From NCBI GenBank assembly GCA_031281855.1, contig JAITEW010000030.1, positions 1 through 7,906 of the forward strand: a DNA stretch of 7,906 nucleotides. The letters are read 5' to 3'. Below, piece by piece: positions 1 to 5,864 of this stretch. Origin of the DNA: Treponema sp. GTDB lineage: Bacteria; Spirochaetota; Spirochaetia; Treponematales; Breznakiellaceae. The notes under the pieces are model-generated. The model saw only the letters and a list, made by a program, of their open reading frames with translations. It had not been told where the DNA came from and did no database searches. The position numbers and the translations under genes were made by a program. Positions within the stretch are counted from its first letter, which is position 1. The number at the start of each line of letters is the position of its first letter.

Positions 1-1020
1 GGCTTTGACCCCGCCTCCCAAAGCGCCCACCCCTCTGGCTGCCGCAGCGGCCTTGTTGGCTTCTCCGGCTGCAAGGCAGTCCTTAAAAGCCTGGAACCCT
101 CCCTTTTCAACCCAGGGCCCGAAATCCTGCATAGGCATGCCAAAACGGAGATCCGGCTTATCACTGCCGTAAAGTTCCATGGCTTCGTTGTAGCTGATAC
201 GTTTGAACCTGGCAGGCAGTTCAATATTCATGGTCTTTTTGAACACATACCCCATGAGCCCCTCGCAAAGGGTGAGTACATCTTCGCGGCTTACAAACGA
301 CATCTCAATATCGATCTGCGTGAACTCAGGCTGCCTGTCCCCCCGGGCATCCTCGTCCCGGTAACAGCGGGCAATCTGGAAATACTTGTCGAAACCCGCC
401 ACCATGAGGATCTGCTTGTAGAGCTGAGGCGACTGGGGCAGGGCGTAGAACCGCCCCGGATAGAGCCTGGAAGGCACCAGGTAATCCCGCGCGCCTTCAG
501 GGGTGGATCTGATGAACGTCGGGGTTTCGATCTCGAAAAAGCCTTCTTTTATAAGGTATTCCCTCACAGCGAAGGAAACCTCGCTCCTCAAGCGCAGCTT
601 CCGCTGCATAGAAGGGGAACGCAGATCCAGGTAGCGGTATTTAAGGCGCAGCTCTTCCTTGACGCCGGACTCCTCATCGATCTGGAAAGGCAGGATCTCC
701 GATTTGCTTAAAACCGTTATCTTTTCCGCTGCCACCTCTATTTCGCCGGTGGCCATTTCGGGATTGATCATCGTGTCCGGCCTTGCCCGTACGGCGCCTT
801 CTACCGCGATGCAGTACTCGTTCCTGAGTTCCGCAGCCAGCGCCGCCAGCTCAGCCGGGGCATCGGCATCCACTACCACCTGGGTCACCCCGTAACGGTC
901 CCGGAGGTTGATGAACGTTATGCCGCCGTGGTCCCGCTTCCGGTGGACCCAGCCGTTGAGAATGACTTTCTTGCCCGCATCAGCTTTGCGCAAGGAACCG
1001 CAGGTAGCGGTACGCTTCAT
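1..1020 (-). CDS. aspS: Aspartyl-tRNA synthetase, N-terminal 340 residues (partial, cut by window edge)
   Basis: Class II aminoacyl-tRNA synthetase that charges tRNA with aspartate in the cytoplasm. The frame is open from the start codon to base 1, so the 3' part lies outside the window; bacterial AspRS is usually about 580-600 residues. Seen: an N-terminal OB-fold anticodon-binding domain (about 1-105, with WVHRKRDHGG at 24-33), then the catalytic core with SPQLYKQ (197-203), class II motif 2 around FDKYFQIARCYRDED (210-224) and RQPEFTQID (229-237), and GSDKPDLRF (285-293). The start of the bacterial-type GAD insertion follows at about 300. The start is placed at ATG 1020 because family members begin M-K/R-R-T; an in-frame ATG at 1029 would add three residues. 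Only a weak GGAA precedes 1020. A promoter lies directly upstream. His31 is notable for tRNA specificity (see findings). Identification is secure. Confidence 0.96.
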   Translation of the reverse strand, partial: MKRTATCGSLRKADAGKKVILNGWVHRKRDHGGITFINLRDRYGVTQVVVDADAPAELAALAAELRNEYCIAVEGAVRARPDTMINPEMATGEIEVAAEKITVLSKSEILPFQIDEESGVKEELRLKYRYLDLRSPSMQRKLRLRSEVSFAVREYLIKEGFFEIETPTFIRSTPEGARDYLVPSRLYPGRFYALPQSPQLYKQILMVAGFDKYFQIARCYRDEDARGDRQPEFTQIDIEMSFVSREDVLTLCEGLMGYVFKKTMNIELPARFKRISYNEAMELYGSDKPDLRFGMPMQDFGPWVEKGGFQAFKDCLAAGEANKAAAAARGVGALGGGVKA

Positions 1021-1035
1021 TGTTTCCATAAACAG

Positions 1036-1064
1036 AGTATATAAGTATTGATGCGCTTTAACAA
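1036..1064 (-). promoter_or_regulatory. Sigma-70-type promoter for aspS
   Basis: On the minus strand TTGTTA (1064-1059; 4 of 6 consensus bases) is followed after exactly 17 nt by TATACT (1041-1036; 5 of 6). It occupies nearly the whole 35-nt gap between the DUF1848 stop and aspS. A start about 7 nt past the -10 would fall near 1029, giving a leader of about 9 nt to the ATG at 1020, or a leaderless message from the ATG at 1029. aspS is therefore probably transcribed on its own, with possible read-through from upstream. Confidence 0.6.
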
Positions 1065-1874
1065 TCAACGTCCCCGCCGGGCGTAACAGTACACGCAGCC
1101 GTGGCGGCAGGTGCCGTAGGCGCCTATATCCCTGCTTGCCGAGCATCCGCATTGTACGCGCTGGGAAGGATCCTTTTTGTACTTTAACGGGATTCCAAAG
1201 AGGCGTTCAATGAGTTCGGGATCAACGCAGCGGTTGGGAAGAATACCGTAACGGCTCAGGTTGATCTTCTCGGCGCAGGAAGCCAGGGGCATGCCGTATT
1301 TTCCCGCAACAGACGCCAGCAGGGCGGCAAGTTCGTCTATTTCATTTTCTGAAAGCTCGTGTATGCCCAGGGTTTTAAAATCATCTTTTAGAAAGGAATA
1401 AGAGTCAATAAAGCTGATAACGCATTTCTCGGTATAGCCGCTTAATTTTGCGCACAGGGATTCAAAGGAAGCGGCGTGAAACGCCTGCGTGTATTTTTCG
1501 TTTATGATGACCGGGTCGTAACGCCAGATAAGCTTCTCTTTTCCGATACGGCCTGAAAGTTCGATAAACGTATCAGTAATTTTTTGTTTATCCGGCAGCA
1601 TGGTTTCAAGATCAGAGCCGTAGGGAGTAAGGGTGAACTGAAAATAATAACGGAATCCAAGGCGGTCGATTTCGTCCAGATGCGGTAAAAAATTCTCTGG
1701 GTTTTTGGTCCAGAATATGACGCAGTCCACGCTTTCGGGATCAAGGGCGATCCGGGAAACCTGCGCCGGATTCATGGGGTTCCGCACAAGGACGTACTTT
1801 TCCCTCAAGCGGTCCATAAACCATTCGCCGAAGAAAGCGGGAATATCCGTCCGGCGCGACGCGCTGATAAGCAT
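1065..1874 (-). CDS. DUF1848 family protein with C-terminal radical-SAM-like cysteine motif
   Basis: 269-residue protein recognised as the DUF1848 family from its N-terminus (ISASRRTDIPAFFGEWF, 3-19), VLVRNPMNPAQVSR (29-42) and VIFWTKNPE (52-60). Its function is not established. It has five cysteines near the C-terminus: C242 and C244 (CGC), then C256, C260 and C263 in CRHGCVYCYA. The last three form CX3CX2C, the 4Fe-4S/SAM-binding signature normally found near the N-terminus of radical SAM enzymes; here only six residues follow it. The alternating hydrophobic and charged segments fit a TIM-barrel-like fold, which would make this a permuted radical SAM protein (inference). The ATG lies 6 nt after the acetyltransferase stop, with a weak AAAGG overlapping that stop, so the two genes are probably one transcript with translational coupling. 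Family assignment is confident, activity unknown. Confidence 0.88.
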   Translation of the reverse strand: MLISASRRTDIPAFFGEWFMDRLREKYVLVRNPMNPAQVSRIALDPESVDCVIFWTKNPENFLPHLDEIDRLGFRYYFQFTLTPYGSDLETMLPDKQKITDTFIELSGRIGKEKLIWRYDPVIINEKYTQAFHAASFESLCAKLSGYTEKCVISFIDSYSFLKDDFKTLGIHELSENEIDELAALLASVAGKYGMPLASCAEKINLSRYGILPNRCVDPELIERLFGIPLKYKKDPSQRVQCGCSASRDIGAYGTCRHGCVYCYARRGR

Positions 1875-1880
1875 GGGCCT

Positions 1881-2741
1881 TTACCCCGGTTTTTTCAAAT
1901 CCAGCCGGTACCGCGTCATATAGGGCGTAAAACCTTCCCTGGCCAGAACCCGGGAAAAGCCTTCAGCAGAAGCAGGGAGATCCAGATAGACCCGGGAGGT
2001 TTCTCCGGGATCGAGGCTTTCCAGGAGATGGACAAGCAGGGCTTCGCCTATGCCCAGGCCGCGGTATTCGGGCTCTACTTCCAGGATGTTGACGCAGAGT
2101 TTGGCGTGTTCCCGGCTGGCCGAGATATGGCCCGCGTACCCGCCGCCGCCTGATTCGGCAATAAGGGTCACATCGCCCGGCAGCCTGGGATCTTCCGCAG
2201 CGCCTTCAAGCCCTTCCCGGCAGAGGCGGTGGAGTTTCAGAGCCGCAGGCAGATCCTCAGGCAGCAATTCCCGGAAACGGAAATCTTCCAGCACCAAATC
2301 GCCGGTTTCCTCAGGTTCCCAGCCGATTTTTTCCAGCCCCCACTCCTCTCTGAGGGCGTTGTACCAGTCCAGGATTTCCTTCTTCATCTCCCGGTCTTTG
2401 AAGGCGAACCAGAGTTTTTCCGCTTCAGGATGATGGGCCAGAACGTTTTTAAAAGACCTGAAAACCCCCCGTCCGCGATTCAGGGCTGAAGTAAGCTCCT
2501 CCCGGATCAGGGGGTTCCTGAACCCAGCGGCAAAACGGCCCATCAGCCTGAAACCGTCTGAAGAATCCCATTCAGGGAGATCGGTATACCGGTCCTGCCC
2601 GTCCGGGCCCGGAAGCCCTTCTGCAATATCGTCCCACCGGGCCACAACGCCTTCCAGGGCATCTATGTAAAATTCGCCGTCCTGATCTTCCATGGAAAAG
2701 AGAATATCGTCCATAAGCGCTTCGGTTAATTCAAATTGCAT
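1881..2741 (-). CDS. UPF0158-like domain fused to GNAT N-acetyltransferase
   Basis: 286-residue cytoplasmic protein with two parts. Residues 1 to about 135 resemble the UPF0158 family of unknown function: an acidic start, then NRGRGVFRSFKNVL (88-101) and the W/F-rich LWFAFKDREMKKEILDWYNALREEW, split here as LWFAFKDREMKK and EILDWYNALREEW (110-134). Residues about 150-282 form a GNAT acetyltransferase domain, with the acetyl-CoA pyrophosphate-binding loop R-G-L-G-I-G (227-232) after the beta-4 strand VNILEVEPEY, and a typical GNAT C-terminal strand (GFTPYMTRYRLDL). The acceptor substrate cannot be told from sequence. I start it at ATG 2741; a TTG at 2777 would add 12 residues of unconvincing sequence. 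The Shine-Dalgarno match is poor for either. It lies 6 nt upstream of the DUF1848 gene, so they are likely an operon. Confidence 0.85.
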   Translation of the reverse strand: MQFELTEALMDDILFSMEDQDGEFYIDALEGVVARWDDIAEGLPGPDGQDRYTDLPEWDSSDGFRLMGRFAAGFRNPLIREELTSALNRGRGVFRSFKNVLAHHPEAEKLWFAFKDREMKKEILDWYNALREEWGLEKIGWEPEETGDLVLEDFRFRELLPEDLPAALKLHRLCREGLEGAAEDPRLPGDVTLIAESGGGGYAGHISASREHAKLCVNILEVEPEYRGLGIGEALLVHLLESLDPGETSRVYLDLPASAEGFSRVLAREGFTPYMTRYRLDLKKPG

Positions 2742-2870
2742 AATCTCATTGTAAGAAGAGCTTTGGCAAACCGTCAAGCTTGCCAGACCGGGAGGAAGAA
2801 AGCCGGGCAGGCCGGACGACCATCGCCTTCTTTTACGGACGCCCCTGCGTTACCTTTCCGAAAGCGCCAT

Positions 2871-2912
2871 CACTGTCCCCCAAAAGGTGACAGACACCCC
2901 CACATTAGGGGT
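2871..2912. repeat. Short REP-like palindromic cluster between lipoprotein and acetyltransferase genes
   Basis: A compact run of nested inverted repeats just past the lipoprotein stop codon. CTGTC (2873-2877) pairs with GACAG (2889-2893) around a CC-AAAA-GG loop. GGTG (2886-2889) can alternatively pair with CACC (2895-2898). ACCCC (2896-2900) pairs with GGGGT (2908-2912) around a 7-nt loop and reaches into the stop codon. No U-tract follows in the minus orientation, so a Rho-independent terminator is not well supported. The GGTGACAGACACC core resembles short palindromes that I recall being scattered in many bacterial genomes; only one copy is in this window, so repeat status is inference. Confidence 0.4.
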
Positions 2913-3871
2913 TATTGTTTCGTCAGGGAATATGTTCCCGGATAGGCAGAATTATTGTTGAGTACAAGCGTCATGGTATTTCCGCTTATCGCGGCTGTAC
3001 CAACAGTAACACCCCCATCCTGTAAGGTGGCGGTATTGCCGTCCAGCTCGTATGTTCCGGAATCAGTAATAGATGTACTGAGAACAAATAGAGACCATTT
3101 ACCGGGTGTTACGTTTACTGTAACGGTATAAGTAGCGGTATCATCAGAAACCGTGCCTTTCCACACCCCGGTTACAGTGGCAGTCCCGCCGCCGGAAGAT
3201 GATGTTGTCGCAAAACCGTAATCAGAATAGCCGCTCTCACCGGCGCTGTTGACCGCCGTGATGTAATACCTGTAGGTCGTATTGGCCAGCAATCCGGTGT
3301 GGGTATAGGAAGTTTCCGGTAGCATTACTGTTCCAGCCAGTTCTTTCGTAGTGGACGATCCTATTCCATAATACACATTGTAGCTTGTCGCGCCGGATAC
3401 CGCTTTCCATGAGACGCTAATACTGCTTGAAGAAAACGCCTCCGCCTTTACGTTTGTCGGTGCACTCGGCGCGGATGTTCCGCCCGTTGACGTGCCCGGG
3501 GTAGATGTTCCGCTTTTGCTGTCTTTCGTCAGGTAATATGTTCCCGGAAAGCGAAAATAGTTGCCGAGTATAAGCGTCATGGTATTCCCGTTTATTGTGG
3601 CTGTACCAATAGGATCATCCCCAACCATTAAGGTAGCGGTATTACCGCTCAGCGTATATGTTCCATGCTTATATATGGATGTACCGGGAACATTTAGATA
3701 CCATTCACTTGAATTTATTACTATCGTAGTGTCGTCGTGACCTTGAACCGTGCCTGTCCACACCCCGGTTATATCGCCGTCGATGTTTGTTACAAGTTCA
3801 CAACCGGCAATAACCAATGTGGATACCAGCAAAACACTGATTAGCCCCGCTAAAACCGCAGCCTTTTTCAT
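2912..3871 (-). CDS. Secreted lipoprotein with fibronectin type III domain between two copies of a beta-rich repeat
   Basis: 319-residue predicted lipoprotein. Signal peptide: MKK, then a hydrophobic stretch to the lipobox LVIAGC with Cys24 as the lipidated residue. Mature part in order: repeat A (about 34-116; GVWTGTV ... GTYTLSGNTATL ... FPGTYYLTK), an S/T/G-rich linker (117-135), one FN3 domain (about 136-223; PSAPTNVKA, SVSWKAVSGATSYNVYY, YRYYITAVNSAGES), a short S/G linker, and repeat B (about 233-318) matching A almost motif for motif. It probably sits on the cell surface or in the periplasm as a binding or adhesion-type protein; the ligand is unknown. The start at ATG 3871 is fixed by GAGGAA (3878-3883) 6 nt upstream and by the signal peptide; an upstream TTG at 3934 would put the promoter inside the gene. 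It is monocistronic by spacing, with 170 nt to the next gene. Confidence 0.85.
   Translation of the reverse strand: MKKAAVLAGLISVLLVSTLVIAGCELVTNIDGDITGVWTGTVQGHDDTTIVINSSEWYLNVPGTSIYKHGTYTLSGNTATLMVGDDPIGTATINGNTMTLILGNYFRFPGTYYLTKDSKSGTSTPGTSTGGTSAPSAPTNVKAEAFSSSSISVSWKAVSGATSYNVYYGIGSSTTKELAGTVMLPETSYTHTGLLANTTYRYYITAVNSAGESGYSDYGFATTSSSGGGTATVTGVWKGTVSDDTATYTVTVNVTPGKWSLFVLSTSITDSGTYELDGNTATLQDGGVTVGTAAISGNTMTLVLNNNSAYPGTYSLTKQ
2918..3175 (-). repeat. Intragenic repeat copy B (lipoprotein C-terminal module)
   Basis: Codes for residues 233-318 of the lipoprotein and matches copy A at 3524-3772. Similarity is visible at DNA level: TCGTCAGG then AATATGTTCCCGGA, AGCGTCATGGTATT, GCTGTACCAA and CCACACCCCGGTTA occur in the same order in both. 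The offset at the shared 3' end is 606 nt. Confidence 0.75.
3524..3772 (-). repeat. Intragenic repeat copy A (lipoprotein N-terminal module)
   Basis: Codes for residues 34-116 of the lipoprotein, directly after the signal peptide and a short spacer. It is the partner of copy B at 2918-3175; the best-conserved DNA is at the two ends of the module and the middle is more diverged. Confidence 0.75.
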
Positions 3872-3877
3872 AAAAGA

Positions 3878-3898
3878 TTCCTCAAATAGGTTATTATA
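3878..3898 (-). promoter_or_regulatory. -10 element and Shine-Dalgarno of the lipoprotein gene
   Basis: A perfect TATAAT lies at 3898-3893 on the minus strand. A start near 3886 would leave a leader of roughly 15 nt containing GAGGAA (3883-3878), 6 nt before the ATG. The -35 region is weak: TATGCA at 3921-3916 with 17-nt spacing matches only 3 of 6. AT-rich sequence lies further upstream. Two copies of TTTTAAGG (3930-3923 and 3911-3904) flank the -35 position. Confidence 0.55.
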
Positions 3899-3954
3899 CC
3901 GGCCCTTAAAAATGCTGCATAGCCTTAAAATCAAAAAGACGGAATTCTGAAAAA

Positions 3955-5118
3955 TTAGACGGTCAGAAGCAGCAGAAGCAGTCTGATAAAAAATACGTTG
4001 ATCCCGATTCCGGCCAGGAGCAGCAGGGCCGAGGCGGTCTCCAGAACCCAGGCTTTGCGGGTGTAACGCCGGGCCAAGGTTTCGCTTTCCCCCGGGAGGG
4101 CGCCGTAAACAGCGAACGCATCAGCAGGTTCCAGGGGGAGATCATCTTCTCCTGAAGCTTTTGTAGTCAGAACACCGAAAACGTACCATTTGTCCTGAAG
4201 GCGTTTTTCCTCTGCCGGAATGATAAACGGGAAGTTCTGCTGGTAAAACATACCGGGCAGTTCGGAGTACTCCCTGGCAGTATAAGTTTCACCGTTAGGG
4301 AGCCGCCCCTGGTTTTCGCAGGAACGAAAATACCCCAAAGGAAGACGGGCCAGATCCCGGTAAGCCCTGCAGATCCTGGCCTTCCACCAGAGGCGGCGGC
4401 TGGGGATGGTCAGAAATATCCCCGGTGGTATCAGAGGGAAAAGGGGGGCAAAAAGGGCGATAAAGGCGGTGATCACCGTAAGCCTGAAAGCGGGGCGGGT
4501 AAAGAAAGACGCCGCCAGGAGGATCTGGGAAAAGGCCCCGCAGACAAAGGCGTAAGGGGTTATGAAATTCCAGAACTCATTTTTATGCCTCCCTGCCCGG
4601 ATGGTTCTGATTGCCAGGGAACGATCCGAACCTTCATAAAAGATAACCAGCAGGGATTTTTTCGGGGTAGAAACGAAAATCCTCCTGTTGTCCCTAAGGG
4701 CAAGGCAGCCGCCTACAAAAACCCTGGTTTCCCCTGTAAGGGCGGAGACGTGCTCCCATCGTATCCGTTCAGGGACTTCCTCGCCGGGATCAAAAGAGGC
4801 GGGTCCTTCCTCCCAGGTATCAGGGAGCACGTAGGTATAGGCGCCGGAAAGATCCACCGGGATAGTCAGGTCCCTGCTGCGGACCCAGAGGATGCGGTTT
4901 TCGGCAACGGATTCAAAATTTCCCGCAAAACGGTACTCCTCGCCGTCCCCGGAGAGGCTGGCGGCAGCGTAGTTCAGGAGAGGCTTGAGGCTGAGTTCGT
5001 TAAAGCGCCGGCGGAAAAGCCTCCAGCCCTGGCGGACAACGAAAGCCCCTCCAAGGGGGACAAGACCGTACCAGAACAGGGCCAGGCTAAGAATCACTAG
5101 CAAATCCGTCTGCCGCAG
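3955..5118 (-). CDS. Unrecognised four-helix membrane protein, probable CTG start
   Basis: I do not recognise a family. From the CTG start it has 387 residues. Counting from the in-frame TTG at 5103 as residue 1, hydrophobic helices lie at about 2-23, 179-202, 206-233 and 352-380. Two soluble parts intervene: 24-178, which looks beta-rich (GEEYRFAGNFESV, RILWVRSRDLTIPVDL, TRVFVGGCLALRDNRRIFV, SLLVIFYEG), and 234-351. Arg-rich stretches follow helix 1 (RQGWRLFRRRF) and helix 3 (SRRLWWKAR), so the positive-inside rule puts both soluble parts in the cytoplasm. Start choice: AGGAGG (5132-5127) is a full Shine-Dalgarno 8 nt before an in-frame CTG (5118-5116), and the only stop upstream is TAG at 5133-5131. 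TTG 5103 and GTG 5097 have no nearby Shine-Dalgarno. It is divergent from the hydrolase gene; the function cannot be inferred. Confidence 0.7.
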   Translation of the reverse strand: MRQTDLLVILSLALFWYGLVPLGGAFVVRQGWRLFRRRFNELSLKPLLNYAAASLSGDGEEYRFAGNFESVAENRILWVRSRDLTIPVDLSGAYTYVLPDTWEEGPASFDPGEEVPERIRWEHVSALTGETRVFVGGCLALRDNRRIFVSTPKKSLLVIFYEGSDRSLAIRTIRAGRHKNEFWNFITPYAFVCGAFSQILLAASFFTRPAFRLTVITAFIALFAPLFPLIPPGIFLTIPSRRLWWKARICRAYRDLARLPLGYFRSCENQGRLPNGETYTAREYSELPGMFYQQNFPFIIPAEEKRLQDKWYVFGVLTTKASGEDDLPLEPADAFAVYGALPGESETLARRYTRKAWVLETASALLLLAGIGINVFFIRLLLLLLTV

Positions 5119-5126
5119 GGTATTAT

Positions 5127-5132
5127 CCTCCT
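5127..5132 (-). promoter_or_regulatory. Shine-Dalgarno AGGAGG that decides the start of the membrane protein
   Basis: A complete AGGAGG with 8 nt to the CTG at 5118. The next possible start, TTG at 5103, is 23 nt away, too far for this site. The site lies in the narrow divergent spacer and just upstream of the plus-strand hydrolase start. Confidence 0.65.
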
Positions 5133-5142
5133 AATCATCATT

Positions 5143-5826
5143 ATGAACGAAAAAGACAAAAGGATCATCGAGTGCCTCACGGTAGGAGACATAAGAACGA
5201 ACTGCTGGATTTACTCCCTGTCCCGGGCCGCCGACAGCGCTCCGGGCCCGCGGCCCTGCGCCGTCATCGATCCCGGCGACGAGGCTCCAGGCATTATAGC
5301 GTTCTTGGAGGAAAAAAACCTCAGTCCGGCGTACCTGCTCCTGACACACGGGCATTTTGATCACCTGGCCGCCCTGCCGGATCTCGCCGCCGCCTTTGCG
5401 GACGCCGCTGTGGCCGTACACCGGGACGATGGGCATTATCTCGGCCCCGGAGCCTACGCCGTACACCGGGACAGCATGACCGCCGCAGGGGGCAGCGAAG
5501 CCTATGTAAAAAGCCTCTGGAAACCCATGCCCGAAGCGGACACCCTTCTTTCGGACGGTGACGTTATCGGCCCCTTTAGGGTGATACACCTGCCCGGCCA
5601 CACCCCCGGAAGCGCCGCCTTTTACGACCCTGAAGCCGGCGTCCTCTTCAGCGGCGACACCCTTTTCAACGGCGATTACGGCCGCACGGATCTTCCCGGA
5701 GGGGACCGGAACAAGCTGAAACAGAGTCTCAAACGGCTTCTGGCCATGGACGGAAACATCACAGTCTGCCCCGGCCACGGACCGGCCACATCTATCGGGA
5801 TCGAAGCCGCCAGGGGGCTTGTTTAA
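5143..5826 (+). CDS. Metallo-beta-lactamase-fold hydrolase, glyoxalase II-like (YcbL type)
   Basis: 227-residue cytoplasmic metal-dependent hydrolase. The dinuclear metal site is complete: HGHFDH (His69, His71, Asp73, His74), His153 in PGHTPGS (151-156), Asp172 in FSGDTLF (169-175) and His212 in PGHGPAT (210-216). The GDYGRTDLPGGD segment (178-189) is typical of short glyoxalase-II-like proteins of the YcbL group, which lack the C-terminal glutathione-binding domain of classical GloB. A thioester hydrolase role such as S-lactoylglutathione-type detoxification is the family expectation; the substrate here is not shown. The start at ATG 5143 fits the family's N-terminus (ECLTVGDIRTNCWIYSL). No Shine-Dalgarno precedes it; the upstream bases instead hold the divergent gene's AGGAGG on the other strand. 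The end overlaps a hairpin shared with the convergent transporter gene. Confidence 0.92.
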   Translation: MNEKDKRIIECLTVGDIRTNCWIYSLSRAADSAPGPRPCAVIDPGDEAPGIIAFLEEKNLSPAYLLLTHGHFDHLAALPDLAAAFADAAVAVHRDDGHYLGPGAYAVHRDSMTAAGGSEAYVKSLWKPMPEADTLLSDGDVIGPFRVIHLPGHTPGSAAFYDPEAGVLFSGDTLFNGDYGRTDLPGGDRNKLKQSLKRLLAMDGNITVCPGHGPATSIGIEAARGLV

Positions 5827-5862
5827 ATTTCCAAAATGTCAGTAATGGAATGAAACAAGCTC
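5815..5862. terminator. Candidate bidirectional terminator hairpin between convergent genes
   Basis: GCTTGTTT (5817-5824) is perfectly complementary to AAACAAGC (5853-5860), extendable by a G-U and a G-C pair to 5815/5862. Inside it, TTCCA (5829-5833) pairs with TGGAA (5846-5850) around a 12-nt loop. It overlaps the hydrolase stop codon and ends 3 nt before the transporter stop, the expected place for a shared terminator. No clear U-tract follows on either strand, so efficiency is uncertain. Confidence 0.45.
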
Positions 5863-5864
5863 AC

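Noticed and set aside
2050..2433. 127-codon plus-strand frame, Ser/Arg/Pro-rich
   Set aside because: Antisense of the acetyltransferase; composition is typical of a G+C-rich shadow frame.
2742..2777. Longer acetyltransferase starting at TTG 2777
   Set aside because: The 12 added residues look unlike the family N-terminus and no Shine-Dalgarno supports the TTG; ATG 2741 is simpler.
3872..3934. Longer lipoprotein starting at TTG 3934
   Set aside because: It would put TATAAT and GAGGAA inside the coding region and bury the signal peptide 21 residues in.
4585..5100. 171-codon plus-strand frame opposite the membrane protein
   Set aside because: Antisense shadow; the opposite strand shows proper membrane helices and a Shine-Dalgarno, this one neither.
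5131..5778. 215-codon minus-strand frame opposite the hydrolase gene
   Set aside because: Antisense shadow of a gene with a complete metallo-beta-lactamase active site; its Gly/Val-rich translation has no family features.
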